DNA of 36,301 nt from Crocinitomicaceae bacterium (GTDB taxonomy: Bacteria > Bacteroidota > Bacteroidia > Flavobacteriales_D > Sanyastnellaceae). The notes below the pieces were generated by a model. The model worked only from the letters and a program-made list of their open reading frames with translations, was not told the origin of the DNA and did not search any database. A program made the translations under genes and the position numbers. The DNA lies in contig PBIE01000025.1 of assembly GCA_002720375.1 (NCBI GenBank), forward strand, positions 4,795-41,095. The letters are read 5' to 3'. Positions 25,279-33,929 of the stretch are shown here, one piece after another (position 1 is the first letter of the stretch; each line of letters starts with the position of its first letter).

Positions 25279-26592
25279 ATGGGCACTTTTGTCATTGAAG
25301 GAGGGCGTCCCCTCAACGGATCAATCACACCGCAGGGCGCGAAGAACGAGGCACTGCAAGTGGTATGTGCAGTACTTCTTACCTCCGAACCCGTCACGAT
25401 TTCAAACCTTCCGGACATTGTCGATGTCAACCGTCTGATTGACCTGCTGTCTTCGATGGGGGTGAAAGTTGAGAAGCGGGATGCCGGAACGTTCCTGTTC
25501 CAGGCGGACGATGTGAATCTCGACTTTTTGAAAAGCCCCGAATTCAGGGAAAAGGGCGGTGGGTTGCGGGGCAGTGTCATGATCATGGGCCCCCTCTTGT
25601 CTCGGTTCGGGATGGGTTATATCCCGAAGCCTGGCGGAGACAAAATCGGACGCCGCAGAATGGACACTCACTTTATTGGGTTCGAGAATCTGGGGGCTTC
25701 ATTCCGTTACGATGCCGGAGAGACCTTCTACCGCGCGGAGGCGCCAAATGGCCTTCAGGGGAGTCACATGCTACTAGACGAGGCTTCTGTCACGGGAACA
25801 GCCAACATCGTCATGGCTGCAGCACTCGCCAAAGGAACGACGACCATTTACAATGCGGCATGTGAGCCTTACTTACAGCAGCTGTGCAAGATGATCAACC
25901 GGATGGGGGGCAAAATCTCAGGCGTGGGGTCCAACTTGCTCACCATCGAAGGTGTGGATTCGCTAGGCGGTTGCGACCACCGGTGCCTGCCTGATATGAT
26001 CGAAATTGGGAGTTTCATTGGCTTGGCGGCCATGACGCGTGGTGAGGTGACCATCAAGGATGTCAGTTGGGATGACCTCGGTCAGATTCCCAGAATTTTC
26101 CAACGCATGGGAATCGGTGTGGAACGAAGGGGAGACGACCTATACGTTCCTGCGCAGGACCATTATGAAATTGACACCTTCATTGATGGGTCTATCCTAA
26201 CCGTAGCCGATGCCCCTTGGCCAGGCTTTACGCCTGATTTGTTGTCTATTTTGTTGGTGACTGCCACCCAGGCCCGCGGCAGCGTTCTCGTTCACCAGAA
26301 GATGTTTGAGTCGAGGCTTTTCTTCGTCGACAAGCTCATTGACATGGGCGCACAGATTATACTCTGTGATCCCCATCGGGCCACGGTTATCGGCCTCGAC
26401 AGAAAGACGGCTTTGCGGGGCGTGACCATGACCTCGCCCGACATCAGGGCAGGTGTTTCATTGCTTATCGCTGCGCTTTCAGCAGAGGGCCGTTCGACCA
26501 TCCACAACATCGGCCAAATCGATAGAGGATACCAGTATATTGAACACCGTTTGCGGGCATTGGGCGCCCAAATTGAGCGTCTTGCAGACTGA
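25279..26592 (+). CDS. murA: UDP-N-acetylglucosamine 1-carboxyvinyltransferase
   Basis: GTFVIEGGRPLNGSITPQGAKNEALQVVCAVLLTSEPVTISNLPDIVDV; PKPGGDKIGRRRMDTHFIGFENLGASF; EASVTGTANIVMAAALAKGTTTIYNAACEPYLQQLCKMINRMGGKISGVGSNLLTIEG. Confidence 0.95.
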   Translation: MGTFVIEGGRPLNGSITPQGAKNEALQVVCAVLLTSEPVTISNLPDIVDVNRLIDLLSSMGVKVEKRDAGTFLFQADDVNLDFLKSPEFREKGGGLRGSVMIMGPLLSRFGMGYIPKPGGDKIGRRRMDTHFIGFENLGASFRYDAGETFYRAEAPNGLQGSHMLLDEASVTGTANIVMAAALAKGTTTIYNAACEPYLQQLCKMINRMGGKISGVGSNLLTIEGVDSLGGCDHRCLPDMIEIGSFIGLAAMTRGEVTIKDVSWDDLGQIPRIFQRMGIGVERRGDDLYVPAQDHYEIDTFIDGSILTVADAPWPGFTPDLLSILLVTATQARGSVLVHQKMFESRLFFVDKLIDMGAQIILCDPHRATVIGLDRKTALRGVTMTSPDIRAGVSLLIAALSAEGRSTIHNIGQIDRGYQYIEHRLRALGAQIERLAD

Positions 26593-26643
26593 GGTTACGA
26601 CCTTCTCCGTTCCATCAGTAAATTGAAGCCACATTTCATCACG

Positions 26644-27177
26644 ATGTCTTTTTCCCGATTCTCTCTCGCCCTCATGTTGGGCTTTCTTGTCGTGAGCACC
26701 TTTGGATTTGCACAGGATCCCCGGGTGGGAACCAATGTGGGAGACGAAGCACCTGAGTTGATTCTACAAGGTATCGACGGTGACGAAGTCCGGTTGAGTG
26801 ACTTGCGTGGCCAGCTTGTGCTCATTGATTTTTGGGCGAGTTGGTGTGGGCCATGCCGGAGAGAAAACCCCAATGTCGTCAACGCATTCAAGAAGTACCG
26901 AAAGTCAAAGTTTAAGACAGCGGAGGGCTTTACTGTTGCCAGTGTCTCGCTCGACCGAAAGCAAGAAAGCTGGGAAAAGGCGGTTAAGCAGGATCAGCTT
27001 GACTGGGATTGGCACGGAAGCGACTTGTCCGGTTGGGACAGTGAGGCTGCAGGCTTGTATGGGGTGAGCAGCATTCCCATGAGCTTTCTCGTGGATGAGA
27101 ACGGCATCATCGTGGCGAAGAATCTCAGGGGAATGGAGTTGCACATACAAATCGACAAACACGTCGCCCGCCTTTGA
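26644..27177 (+). CDS. TlpA/ResA-like thioredoxin-fold exported protein
   Basis: Signal peptide MSFSRFSLALMLGFLVVSTFGFAQ; VGDEAPELILQGIDGDEVRLSDLRGQLVLIDFWASWCGPCRRENPNVV. Confidence 0.9.
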   Translation: MSFSRFSLALMLGFLVVSTFGFAQDPRVGTNVGDEAPELILQGIDGDEVRLSDLRGQLVLIDFWASWCGPCRRENPNVVNAFKKYRKSKFKTAEGFTVASVSLDRKQESWEKAVKQDQLDWDWHGSDLSGWDSEAAGLYGVSSIPMSFLVDENGIIVAKNLRGMELHIQIDKHVARL

Positions 27178-27183
27178 TTTTTC

Positions 27184-27231
27184 CTGTCAGGTCGACCGGG
27201 TGAAACTGACAGCCGGTCGTTTTGCCTGTCA
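27184..27231. promoter_or_regulatory. Interleaved inverted repeats upstream of grpE-dnaJ (candidate operator or attenuator)
   Basis: CTGTCAG (27184-27190)/CTGACAG (27206-27212) interleaved with CGACCGG (27193-27199)/CCGGTCG (27213-27219), followed by TTTT; a further CTGTCA at 27226-27231. Confidence 0.5.
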
Positions 27232-27292
27232 CGTTGTCCGAACGGGTCTGCATGGCACGGCAATTGGACACACTGAACAAACTTTCCTATCC

Positions 27293-27844
27293 ATGACAAT
27301 GCACATCATGAACGAGGAAGAGCCTCTGGAAGGCACCTCACCCAATATGGCGGAAGACGAGGTCACTGCGGAAGAAGGAGCTCCTGATTCCGAAGGCCCA
27401 AAAGAAGCTGAACCCGGTCTTACGGAAGAAGAGGAAGCCTGGCGAGACAAGTACCTCCGGTTGTATGCTGAGTTTGACAATTTTCGGAAAAGGACCATGC
27501 GGGAAAGGGCCGATTTGGTCCGGAGTGCTGGCCGTGACTTGATGGAGGCAATGCTTCCCGTGCTGGATGATTTCGAGCGCGCGGCAGCAGCGGAACAAGA
27601 CCCAGAACAAGTGAGGGAAGGCTACCAACTCATCGGTCAGAAGATGCGGGGCATTCTCGAGGCGCGGGGGCTTCAACGAATGGAAGCGAAGGGCAACGCA
27701 TTCGACACGGATTTGCATGAAGCCATCACCCAAATTCCTGCACCGACGGAAGACCTCAAGGGGAAAGTGGTCGAGGTTGTAGAGCCCGGTTACAAGCTCC
27801 ATGACGGCGTCCTTCGTTTCGCTAAGGTGGTCGTCGGAAACTGA
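27293..27844 (+). CDS. grpE: Nucleotide exchange factor GrpE
   Basis: EEEEAWRDKYLRLYAEFDNFRKRTMRERADLVRSAGRDLMEAMLPVLDDFERA..QKMRGILEARGLQRMEAKGNAFDTDLHEAITQIPAPTEDLKGKVVEVVEPGYKLHDGVLRFAKVVVGN. In-frame ATGs at 27293, 27299, 27308. Confidence 0.94.
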   Translation: MTMHIMNEEEPLEGTSPNMAEDEVTAEEGAPDSEGPKEAEPGLTEEEEAWRDKYLRLYAEFDNFRKRTMRERADLVRSAGRDLMEAMLPVLDDFERAAAAEQDPEQVREGYQLIGQKMRGILEARGLQRMEAKGNAFDTDLHEAITQIPAPTEDLKGKVVEVVEPGYKLHDGVLRFAKVVVGN

Positions 27845-27853
27845 TTTTTCACC

Positions 27854-28966
27854 ATGTCGAAACGCGATTTCTACGAGATTCTGGGTGTGGATCGGGGCGC
27901 CTCTGATGCCGACATCAAAAAGGCATATCGGAAGCTGGCCATCAAGTTCCACCCGGACAAGAATCCGGATGATGCAGAGGCGGAGTCCCGATTCAAAGAA
28001 GCTGCGGAAGCCTACGAAGTCTTGAGTGACCAACAGAAGCGGGCCAAATACGACCGCTTCGGACATGCTGGAATGGGGGGTGCGGCCGGCGGTGGCGCGG
28101 GGATGAACATGGACGACATCTTCAGTCAGTTCGGCGACATCTTCGGCGGGACCTTCGGTGGGGCTTTTGGTGGAGGTGGAGGCGGAGGTGGACCGCGCCG
28201 GATGAAGGGGTCAAACCTGAGAATCAAGGTGCAGCTGACCTTGGAGGAAATTGCCGAAGGGGTGACCAAAAAGGTCAAGGTGTTTCGTTTGGTCCAGGCC
28301 GAGGGGGTCGAATATGACTCCTGTCGACCATGTTCGGGAACCGGCCAAGTTCGTCGGGTCACCAACACCATCTTGGGCCAAATGCAAACGGCATCGACAT
28401 GCCCAACGTGCGGGGGGCTGGGGCGAAGTGTGAAATCCAAGCCTAAAGATTCGGATGAACATGGCCTTCGCCGCGAGGAAACGGTGGTTGAGATCGAGAT
28501 TCCAGCCGGTGTGGAAGATGGGATGCAGTTGAACTTGCGCGGCAAGGGGAATGCTGCGCCAGCAGGGGGCATATCCGGTGATCTTTTGGTCCAGGTTCGG
28601 GAGGCTGATCATGCGCTGTTTACCCGAAACAGCCGCAACCTTCACCTCGATCACTATGTGTCTTTCGTGGAGGCTGCATTGGGATCCCAAGTGGAGATTC
28701 CCCTGTTGCAGGGCAAGGCCAAAATTCGCATTGAGGCGGGCACACAAAGTGGTAAGATTGTTCGGCTTAAGGGCAAAGGGATGCCCTCTGTGGACAGCTA
28801 TGGGAAGGGTGATCTCTTGGTCAATTTGAATGTCTGGACTCCGCAACAGTTGACATCGGAGGAAAGAGAGGTCTTGGAAAAGTGGAGAGAAGCCACCAAT
28901 TTCCAACCTGACCCAGATCCACGAGAGAAAGGATTTTTTGATCGGGTGCGGGACATGTTCAGCTGA
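27854..28966 (+). CDS. dnaJ: Chaperone DnaJ (J domain, G-rich linker, two-motif zinc region)
   Basis: [107 protein letters not shown]. Confidence 0.95.
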   Translation: MSKRDFYEILGVDRGASDADIKKAYRKLAIKFHPDKNPDDAEAESRFKEAAEAYEVLSDQQKRAKYDRFGHAGMGGAAGGGAGMNMDDIFSQFGDIFGGTFGGAFGGGGGGGGPRRMKGSNLRIKVQLTLEEIAEGVTKKVKVFRLVQAEGVEYDSCRPCSGTGQVRRVTNTILGQMQTASTCPTCGGLGRSVKSKPKDSDEHGLRREETVVEIEIPAGVEDGMQLNLRGKGNAAPAGGISGDLLVQVREADHALFTRNSRNLHLDHYVSFVEAALGSQVEIPLLQGKAKIRIEAGTQSGKIVRLKGKGMPSVDSYGKGDLLVNLNVWTPQQLTSEEREVLEKWREATNFQPDPDPREKGFFDRVRDMFS

Positions 28967-28969
28967 ATC

Positions 28970-29914
28970 ATGACGCACGCCCTTCGCATATCTGAACTCC
29001 GGAAAACCTTCGGTCAACAGCAGGTGCTCGATGGCGTTGGATTCGAAGTTCCCCAAGGGTCAATCATGGGCTTGCTCGGGCCAAACGGTGCCGGAAAATC
29101 CACCCTGATTCGAAGCATTATGGGCATTGTTGAGCCTGATTCGGGTACAATCGAGCTCAATGGCACACTGTGGAGCCGCGACGCTGTGCGCGGCATCGGC
29201 TACCTCCCTGAGGAAAGGGGGCTGTACCGTGACATGAAGGTGGGTGAACAGGCCATTTACTTCGCTCGGCTCAAGGGCATGGAGCGGGCAGACGCTGTGC
29301 GCGAACTGAAAGTTTGGTTTGAGCGCTTGGAAGTGGATGGATGGTGGGACAAGAAGGTGTCGGACATCTCCAAGGGGATGGCCCAGAAAATCCAGTTTAT
29401 ATGCACATTGGTGCACAAGCCAGAGTTGCTGATTCTGGATGAGCCCTTGAGTGGGTTTGACCCTATTAATGCCCGAAGGATTATAGAGGAAGTGCGGTCC
29501 CTTGCGGCTTCGGGGACCAGCATTCTTTTGTCGACCCATGACATGCCCAGTGTAGAGCGCCTGTGCGATGCGGTCGTGCTCATCGACAGAGGCCAAGTGG
29601 TGTTGTCCGGGGGCGCGGATGAGTTGAGAGAAACGGGATGGGCAGGAGAGCAGGAGGTGGTGTTTCGGGGCAATGACATCGCTTTTACCAATGCATTGGG
29701 TGCCCTTGCCCACTTGGACGGCATTCAGTCCGATTCTGTCGAGGGCACGCGAAAGGCCTCCATTCGATTGCGCAACCGGGAGCAACCCGGTGACGTCTTG
29801 CATGCGCTGGCCGAAGCGGTCGATATCGTTGAATTTGTCAAGGTGCGTCCCACCATGGAGTCCTTGTTCATTCAGGCTGTCAGCGGGACGTCTTCAACTG
29901 AAACCACACCATGA
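28970..29914 (+). CDS. ABC transporter ATP-binding protein (ABC-2/NatA-like)
   Basis: GLLGPNGAGKSTLIRSIMGIVEPDSGTIELNG; YLPEERGLYRDMKVGEQ; DISKGMAQKIQFICTLVHKPELLILDEPLSGFDPINA. Confidence 0.94.
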   Translation: MTHALRISELRKTFGQQQVLDGVGFEVPQGSIMGLLGPNGAGKSTLIRSIMGIVEPDSGTIELNGTLWSRDAVRGIGYLPEERGLYRDMKVGEQAIYFARLKGMERADAVRELKVWFERLEVDGWWDKKVSDISKGMAQKIQFICTLVHKPELLILDEPLSGFDPINARRIIEEVRSLAASGTSILLSTHDMPSVERLCDAVVLIDRGQVVLSGGADELRETGWAGEQEVVFRGNDIAFTNALGALAHLDGIQSDSVEGTRKASIRLRNREQPGDVLHALAEAVDIVEFVKVRPTMESLFIQAVSGTSSTETTP

Positions 29915-31260
29915 AGGGAAGTCTGGTCGGCGCCGTCATCGGCAGGGAGTGGAGGACGCGTGTGTTCAAAAAGAGTTTCCTTTTGGGGACGTTGCTCATG
30001 CCGTTCCTCGGTGTGGGATTCATCGCACTGACGGTGATGCTGACAGAAGGGACCGAGACACAAAACTTGGTTCTTGTGGAGGACACACCCGGTTTGATCA
30101 CCCGGATGGATGCAGCCAGTGGTCAATTCGTGCCGCGCTGCCCCGGCTGCTTCCCGAAACGGGACAAGTTGGAGTATCGTTTTACTCGAGAGGCCCCTGC
30201 AGACAGCGTTTGGAAGTTGGATGGCTATACTGCTTTGGTCGAGTTCGATGAATCTGTGCTTCAAAACAAGGCGGGCTATTTGGTGTATGAGACGTCTCCA
30301 GGGATGCAAGCCAAGCGCAGGATTGAGCGCGATCTCAGCCATGCGATGGAACACGCCCGTGTGTTGGAGAGCACTGAGCTCGATTGGACAGAGTACCAGC
30401 GGCTCAAATTCGAGCTGAACCTCGTGGACCGGGAAGCGTCAGATGCAGGCAGCCGGACCGAGGGAGGCGGAGAGGAGATACGTGGGTTTGTGGGCTTCAT
30501 GTTTAGTGCCGTCCTGTTTCTCGTCCTCGCTGTATACGGAGGTCTGATCCTCCGGAGTGTGGTCGAGGAGAAGTCCAATCGCGTCGTGGAGGTGCTGATT
30601 GCCTCGGTGCGCCCGGAGGAATTGTTGCTCGGAAAAGTGGTCGGAATGGGGGCTGTTGCCTTGACACAGATTGTGGCTTGGTCTGTCCTTTCAACAGCGG
30701 CGTTCACGTTGTTTCAATTTGTGTTTGACAGCGGGTTGATGCCAGGCAACATGGCCCCAGGTGCAGGGGAGGTACCCGCTGACCTGCTGACGGTGATGGC
30801 CGAAAACGAATTCACCAAAATCTTGATTGAAATCAACTGGGCGCTGATGGTGTTCAGCACAGTGGTCTATTTCGTGGGCGGGTATTTGCTGTATGGCAGC
30901 CTCTACGCGGTGGTCGGGGCATCCGTTCAATCCGAGCAAGAAGGCCAAGGCATGGTGTTCCCATTGATCATGCCCTTGATGTTTGCCTATTTCTTCGGGC
31001 TGCAGGCCATTGAAAATCCAGAGATGGCCGCTTTTTCCTGGCTGAGCTGGTTCCCTTTGACTTCCCCGGTCATCATGCTCATCCGGGTGGCCGTGGGTGT
31101 GCCGATGTGGGAGCTCGCGCTCTCGGTAGCGTTGCTTCTCTTGACCGCCAGATTCATGTTGTGGATGGCAGGACGCGCCTACCGCCATGGGGTGCTTGCT
31201 GGTGACTCCACATCAGGTTGGAAGCTTTTGCTACAATGGGTTCGGGGGAATGGAGGTTAA
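29911..31260 (+). CDS. ABC-2 type permease (NatB-like)
   Basis: Follows the ATPase with 4-bp overlap; VEEKSNRVVEVLIASVRPEELLLGKVVGMGAVALTQIVAWSVLSTAAF and C-terminal transmembrane segments. Confidence 0.9.
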   Translation: MKGSLVGAVIGREWRTRVFKKSFLLGTLLMPFLGVGFIALTVMLTEGTETQNLVLVEDTPGLITRMDAASGQFVPRCPGCFPKRDKLEYRFTREAPADSVWKLDGYTALVEFDESVLQNKAGYLVYETSPGMQAKRRIERDLSHAMEHARVLESTELDWTEYQRLKFELNLVDREASDAGSRTEGGGEEIRGFVGFMFSAVLFLVLAVYGGLILRSVVEEKSNRVVEVLIASVRPEELLLGKVVGMGAVALTQIVAWSVLSTAAFTLFQFVFDSGLMPGNMAPGAGEVPADLLTVMAENEFTKILIEINWALMVFSTVVYFVGGYLLYGSLYAVVGASVQSEQEGQGMVFPLIMPLMFAYFFGLQAIENPEMAAFSWLSWFPLTSPVIMLIRVAVGVPMWELALSVALLLLTARFMLWMAGRAYRHGVLAGDSTSGWKLLLQWVRGNGG

Positions 31261-32239
31261 CGCCCCCCATCGAATGGCCGTAGTGGATTGTGGAACAAAC
31301 ACCTTCACGCTCCACGTTGCCGAATTTGATTCGAAAAGGTGGAAATCTGTTTTTCGTCAGCTTCGGTTTGTCCGCCTCGGACACGATAGTTTCCGGACTG
31401 GGAGGCTGTCACCAGACCGTATGCGGCGGGGACTGGATGTTCTGGCTTCATTCAGGGAGACGGCCATAAACTTTGGGGTGACCCACATCCGGGCTATTGG
31501 ATGCAGTGCATTCAGAGATGCATCCAATGGCCTTGAATTCGTTGAGCGGGCCCGAGAAATTGGATGGTCGATTGAGGTCATTGATGGCCAAAAAGAGGCA
31601 CATTGGATACAGGAAGGTGTCGCGGCCACGGTGCCTTCCGAAATTTTAGGGGGGCAGACGGCCCTCACTCTCGACATTGGCGGTGGCAGTGTGGAAGCCG
31701 TGCTCTGGGACCATGAGACAGTCCATGGTAGATTCAGTCTCGATCTTGGTGTGGCGAGACTCACAGATTGGATTAAGCCTTCAGATCCGCTCAAGAATAA
31801 GGACCTCGACTCGCTAGCCCGCATTGCGGACCATGCGATGGTGCCACTTCTCGGGCGCACCAAGCATTATGCACCACAGTTGATTGTGGGCACCAGCGGG
31901 GCCTTCAACACTTTGGCGAATTTGGAGTCTGCCGAGGCCAATTGGCAGCCGCGTCACGTGGCAGACGTCTTGCCATATGCAACTTTGCGGTCACGATGTC
32001 AAGCGTTGATGGCCACCAGTAAGGCTGATTTGGCTTCTATACCCAATCTGCATCCAGATCGGATTCCATACATGTCTATGGCCTGCGCCCTGATTGAGCA
32101 TATACTTGGCCGGTTGCCTTCAGTGGGCATGGTGCTACGGTCTCGACATACAGTGGCAGAGGGGCTGTTGACGGAAACAGCAGCGGGTTGGAAAGGACTT
32201 GAACCAAAGGTTGGGTGGGAAATGCTGACCGACCTTTGA
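31250..32239 (+). CDS. Ppx/GppA-family exopolyphosphatase/phosphatase
   Basis: MAVVDCGTNTFTLHVAEF; THIRAIGCSAFRDASNGLEFVERAREIGWSIEVIDGQKEAHWIQEGV; LTLDIGGGSVEAVLW. Start inferred at 31250; an alternative ATG lies at 31274. Confidence 0.88.
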   Translation: MEVNAPHRMAVVDCGTNTFTLHVAEFDSKRWKSVFRQLRFVRLGHDSFRTGRLSPDRMRRGLDVLASFRETAINFGVTHIRAIGCSAFRDASNGLEFVERAREIGWSIEVIDGQKEAHWIQEGVAATVPSEILGGQTALTLDIGGGSVEAVLWDHETVHGRFSLDLGVARLTDWIKPSDPLKNKDLDSLARIADHAMVPLLGRTKHYAPQLIVGTSGAFNTLANLESAEANWQPRHVADVLPYATLRSRCQALMATSKADLASIPNLHPDRIPYMSMACALIEHILGRLPSVGMVLRSRHTVAEGLLTETAAGWKGLEPKVGWEMLTDL

Positions 32240-32281
32240 ATAGAATGGGTGAATGCGTTGAATTTCACGCATTTTCGCACC

Positions 32282-33448
32282 ATGGCCCACATCCTCATTA
32301 TCGACGACGAGCGCCTCATACGGCACGCCCTCAAGGATATCCTCGAATACGAAAAGCACACCGTTGAGGAGGCTGAAGACGGCGCTGCCGGATTGAAGGC
32401 AGCATTGGAGGGCAAATACGACGTGATTTTCTGCGATGTGAAAATGCCGCAAAAGGACGGGATCGAAGTGGTGGAGGCCCTTACGCTAAAAGGCGTTGAA
32501 ACGCCCGTGGTGATCATGACGGGTCACGGAACTGTGGAGCTTGCTGTGCAGGCATTGAAGGCAGGGGCATACGACTTCATTGAGAAGCCCCTTGACCTGA
32601 ATCGGGTGTTGGTGGCACTCAGGCACGCCACCGATCGTGAAGACCTTCGCAAGGAAACCGTAAAGCTGCGACAGCAGAAACGCACGAAGGGGGGGCACGA
32701 GATGATTGGCCAGAGCGCTGCATTGGAGGACATCCGCAGCACCATTGCCAAGGTCGCTCCGACCGATGCACGGGTGATGATCACAGGAGAAAATGGAACG
32801 GGTAAGGAGGTGGTCGCCCGGCGAATCCATGCCCAAAGTGAACGCCAGTCAGGGCCGTTTGTCGAGGTCAATTGCGCGGCAATTCCCGGAGAGCTCATCG
32901 AGTCCGAGTTGTTTGGTCACGAGAAGGGAGCGTTCACCAGTGCAGTGAAGCAGCGCAAGGGACGTTTTGAGCAGGCACAGGGCGGCACCCTGTTTCTCGA
33001 CGAAATCGGCGACATGGCTCTTCCGGCACAAGCCAAGATGCTGCGCGCCTTACAAGAAAGGGTCATCCAGCGCGTCGGGGGTGACAAGAACATCAAAGTG
33101 GATGTCCGTGTACTTGCGGCCACGAACAAAGATTTGGCGCTGGAAATCAAAGAGGGGAGGTTCCGCGAAGACCTCTTCCACCGCCTCAATGTCATACCCA
33201 TTCACGTGCCGAGTTTGGCAGAACGAAGCGAGGATGTTCCGCTTCTTGTGGAGCATTTTCTCGATGGTGTCTCGGCTGAATTGGGTGTGAAGCCACCGCA
33301 TTTCGAAGACGAGGCTTTGGTGGCCTTGTCCAAGGCCCCGTGGACCGGAAACATACGCGAGCTGAGGAATGCAGTGGAGCGTTTGGTGATCTTGTGTGGA
33401 GACCGGGTGACCCCGTCCGATGTCCATCGCCACGTGGCAATGGATTGA
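32282..33448 (+). CDS. Sigma-54-dependent response regulator (NtrC family)
   Basis: HILIIDDERLIRHALKDILEYEKHTVEEAEDG; VMITGENGTGKEVVARRIHAQS; ESELFGHEKGAFTSAVKQRKGRFEQAQGGTLFLDEIGDM; GNIRELRNAVERLVIL. Confidence 0.94.
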   Translation: MAHILIIDDERLIRHALKDILEYEKHTVEEAEDGAAGLKAALEGKYDVIFCDVKMPQKDGIEVVEALTLKGVETPVVIMTGHGTVELAVQALKAGAYDFIEKPLDLNRVLVALRHATDREDLRKETVKLRQQKRTKGGHEMIGQSAALEDIRSTIAKVAPTDARVMITGENGTGKEVVARRIHAQSERQSGPFVEVNCAAIPGELIESELFGHEKGAFTSAVKQRKGRFEQAQGGTLFLDEIGDMALPAQAKMLRALQERVIQRVGGDKNIKVDVRVLAATNKDLALEIKEGRFREDLFHRLNVIPIHVPSLAERSEDVPLLVEHFLDGVSAELGVKPPHFEDEALVALSKAPWTGNIRELRNAVERLVILCGDRVTPSDVHRHVAMD

Positions 33449-33554
33449 TCATTAAGGATCTTCCAAATCAAGGTCAAGTTGTTGATGGGGAGGTTGTTGG
33501 AGGCAACCATATACTGAATGCGTCGTCTATGTTGCAGGAGCAACTCCTCTTCTC

Positions 33555-33929
33555 ATGGATATCAATCAACGGATCGTCCTGATCATCTTCCTCGGTGCAA
33601 TCGCTGCCTGTGGCGCTGCCCGTCTCTTTGCTAAGGCTGGTCAACCTTTCTGGCACGCCCTTGTCCCCGGCCTCAATTTGGTTACACTGATGCGCATTGT
33701 TGGGCGACCAGAGACCCACGCACTTTGGATCCTCGTGCCCAGTGTCAACTTGTACTTCATGGCCAAGTGGATGGTAGAACTCGCTCAAAGCTTTGGCAAG
33801 CACCATTGGCTGGACCACATTTTGGTGATCGTTTTTAGCGCATTCTATGTCCTCAATCTCGGGCTTGCCTACAATGAGGAGTACGAAGGTCCCGTTTACA
33901 CTAAGGCGACGGGCACGGCCTTCGCTTAA
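33555..33929 (+). CDS. Small membrane protein, DUF5684/signal-peptidase-N-terminal-like
   Basis: FLGAIAACGAARLFAKAGQPFWHALVPGLNLVTLMRIVGRPETHALWILVPSVNLYFMAKWMVELAQSFGK; multiple hydrophobic segments. Confidence 0.7.
   Translation: MDINQRIVLIIFLGAIAACGAARLFAKAGQPFWHALVPGLNLVTLMRIVGRPETHALWILVPSVNLYFMAKWMVELAQSFGKHHWLDHILVIVFSAFYVLNLGLAYNEEYEGPVYTKATGTAFA

Noticed and set aside
27184-27219. Classical H-type pseudoknot
   Set aside because: Arm order fits, but there is no nucleotide between the two 3' arms and only two in the first loop, so simultaneous formation of both 7-bp stems looks sterically implausible; kept as alternative hairpins or operator instead.
27338-28066. 242-aa minus-strand ORF
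   Set aside because: Antisense to grpE/dnaJ.
28211-29803. Minus-strand ORFs of 281 and 247 aa
   Set aside because: Antisense to dnaJ and the ABC ATPase; no motif.
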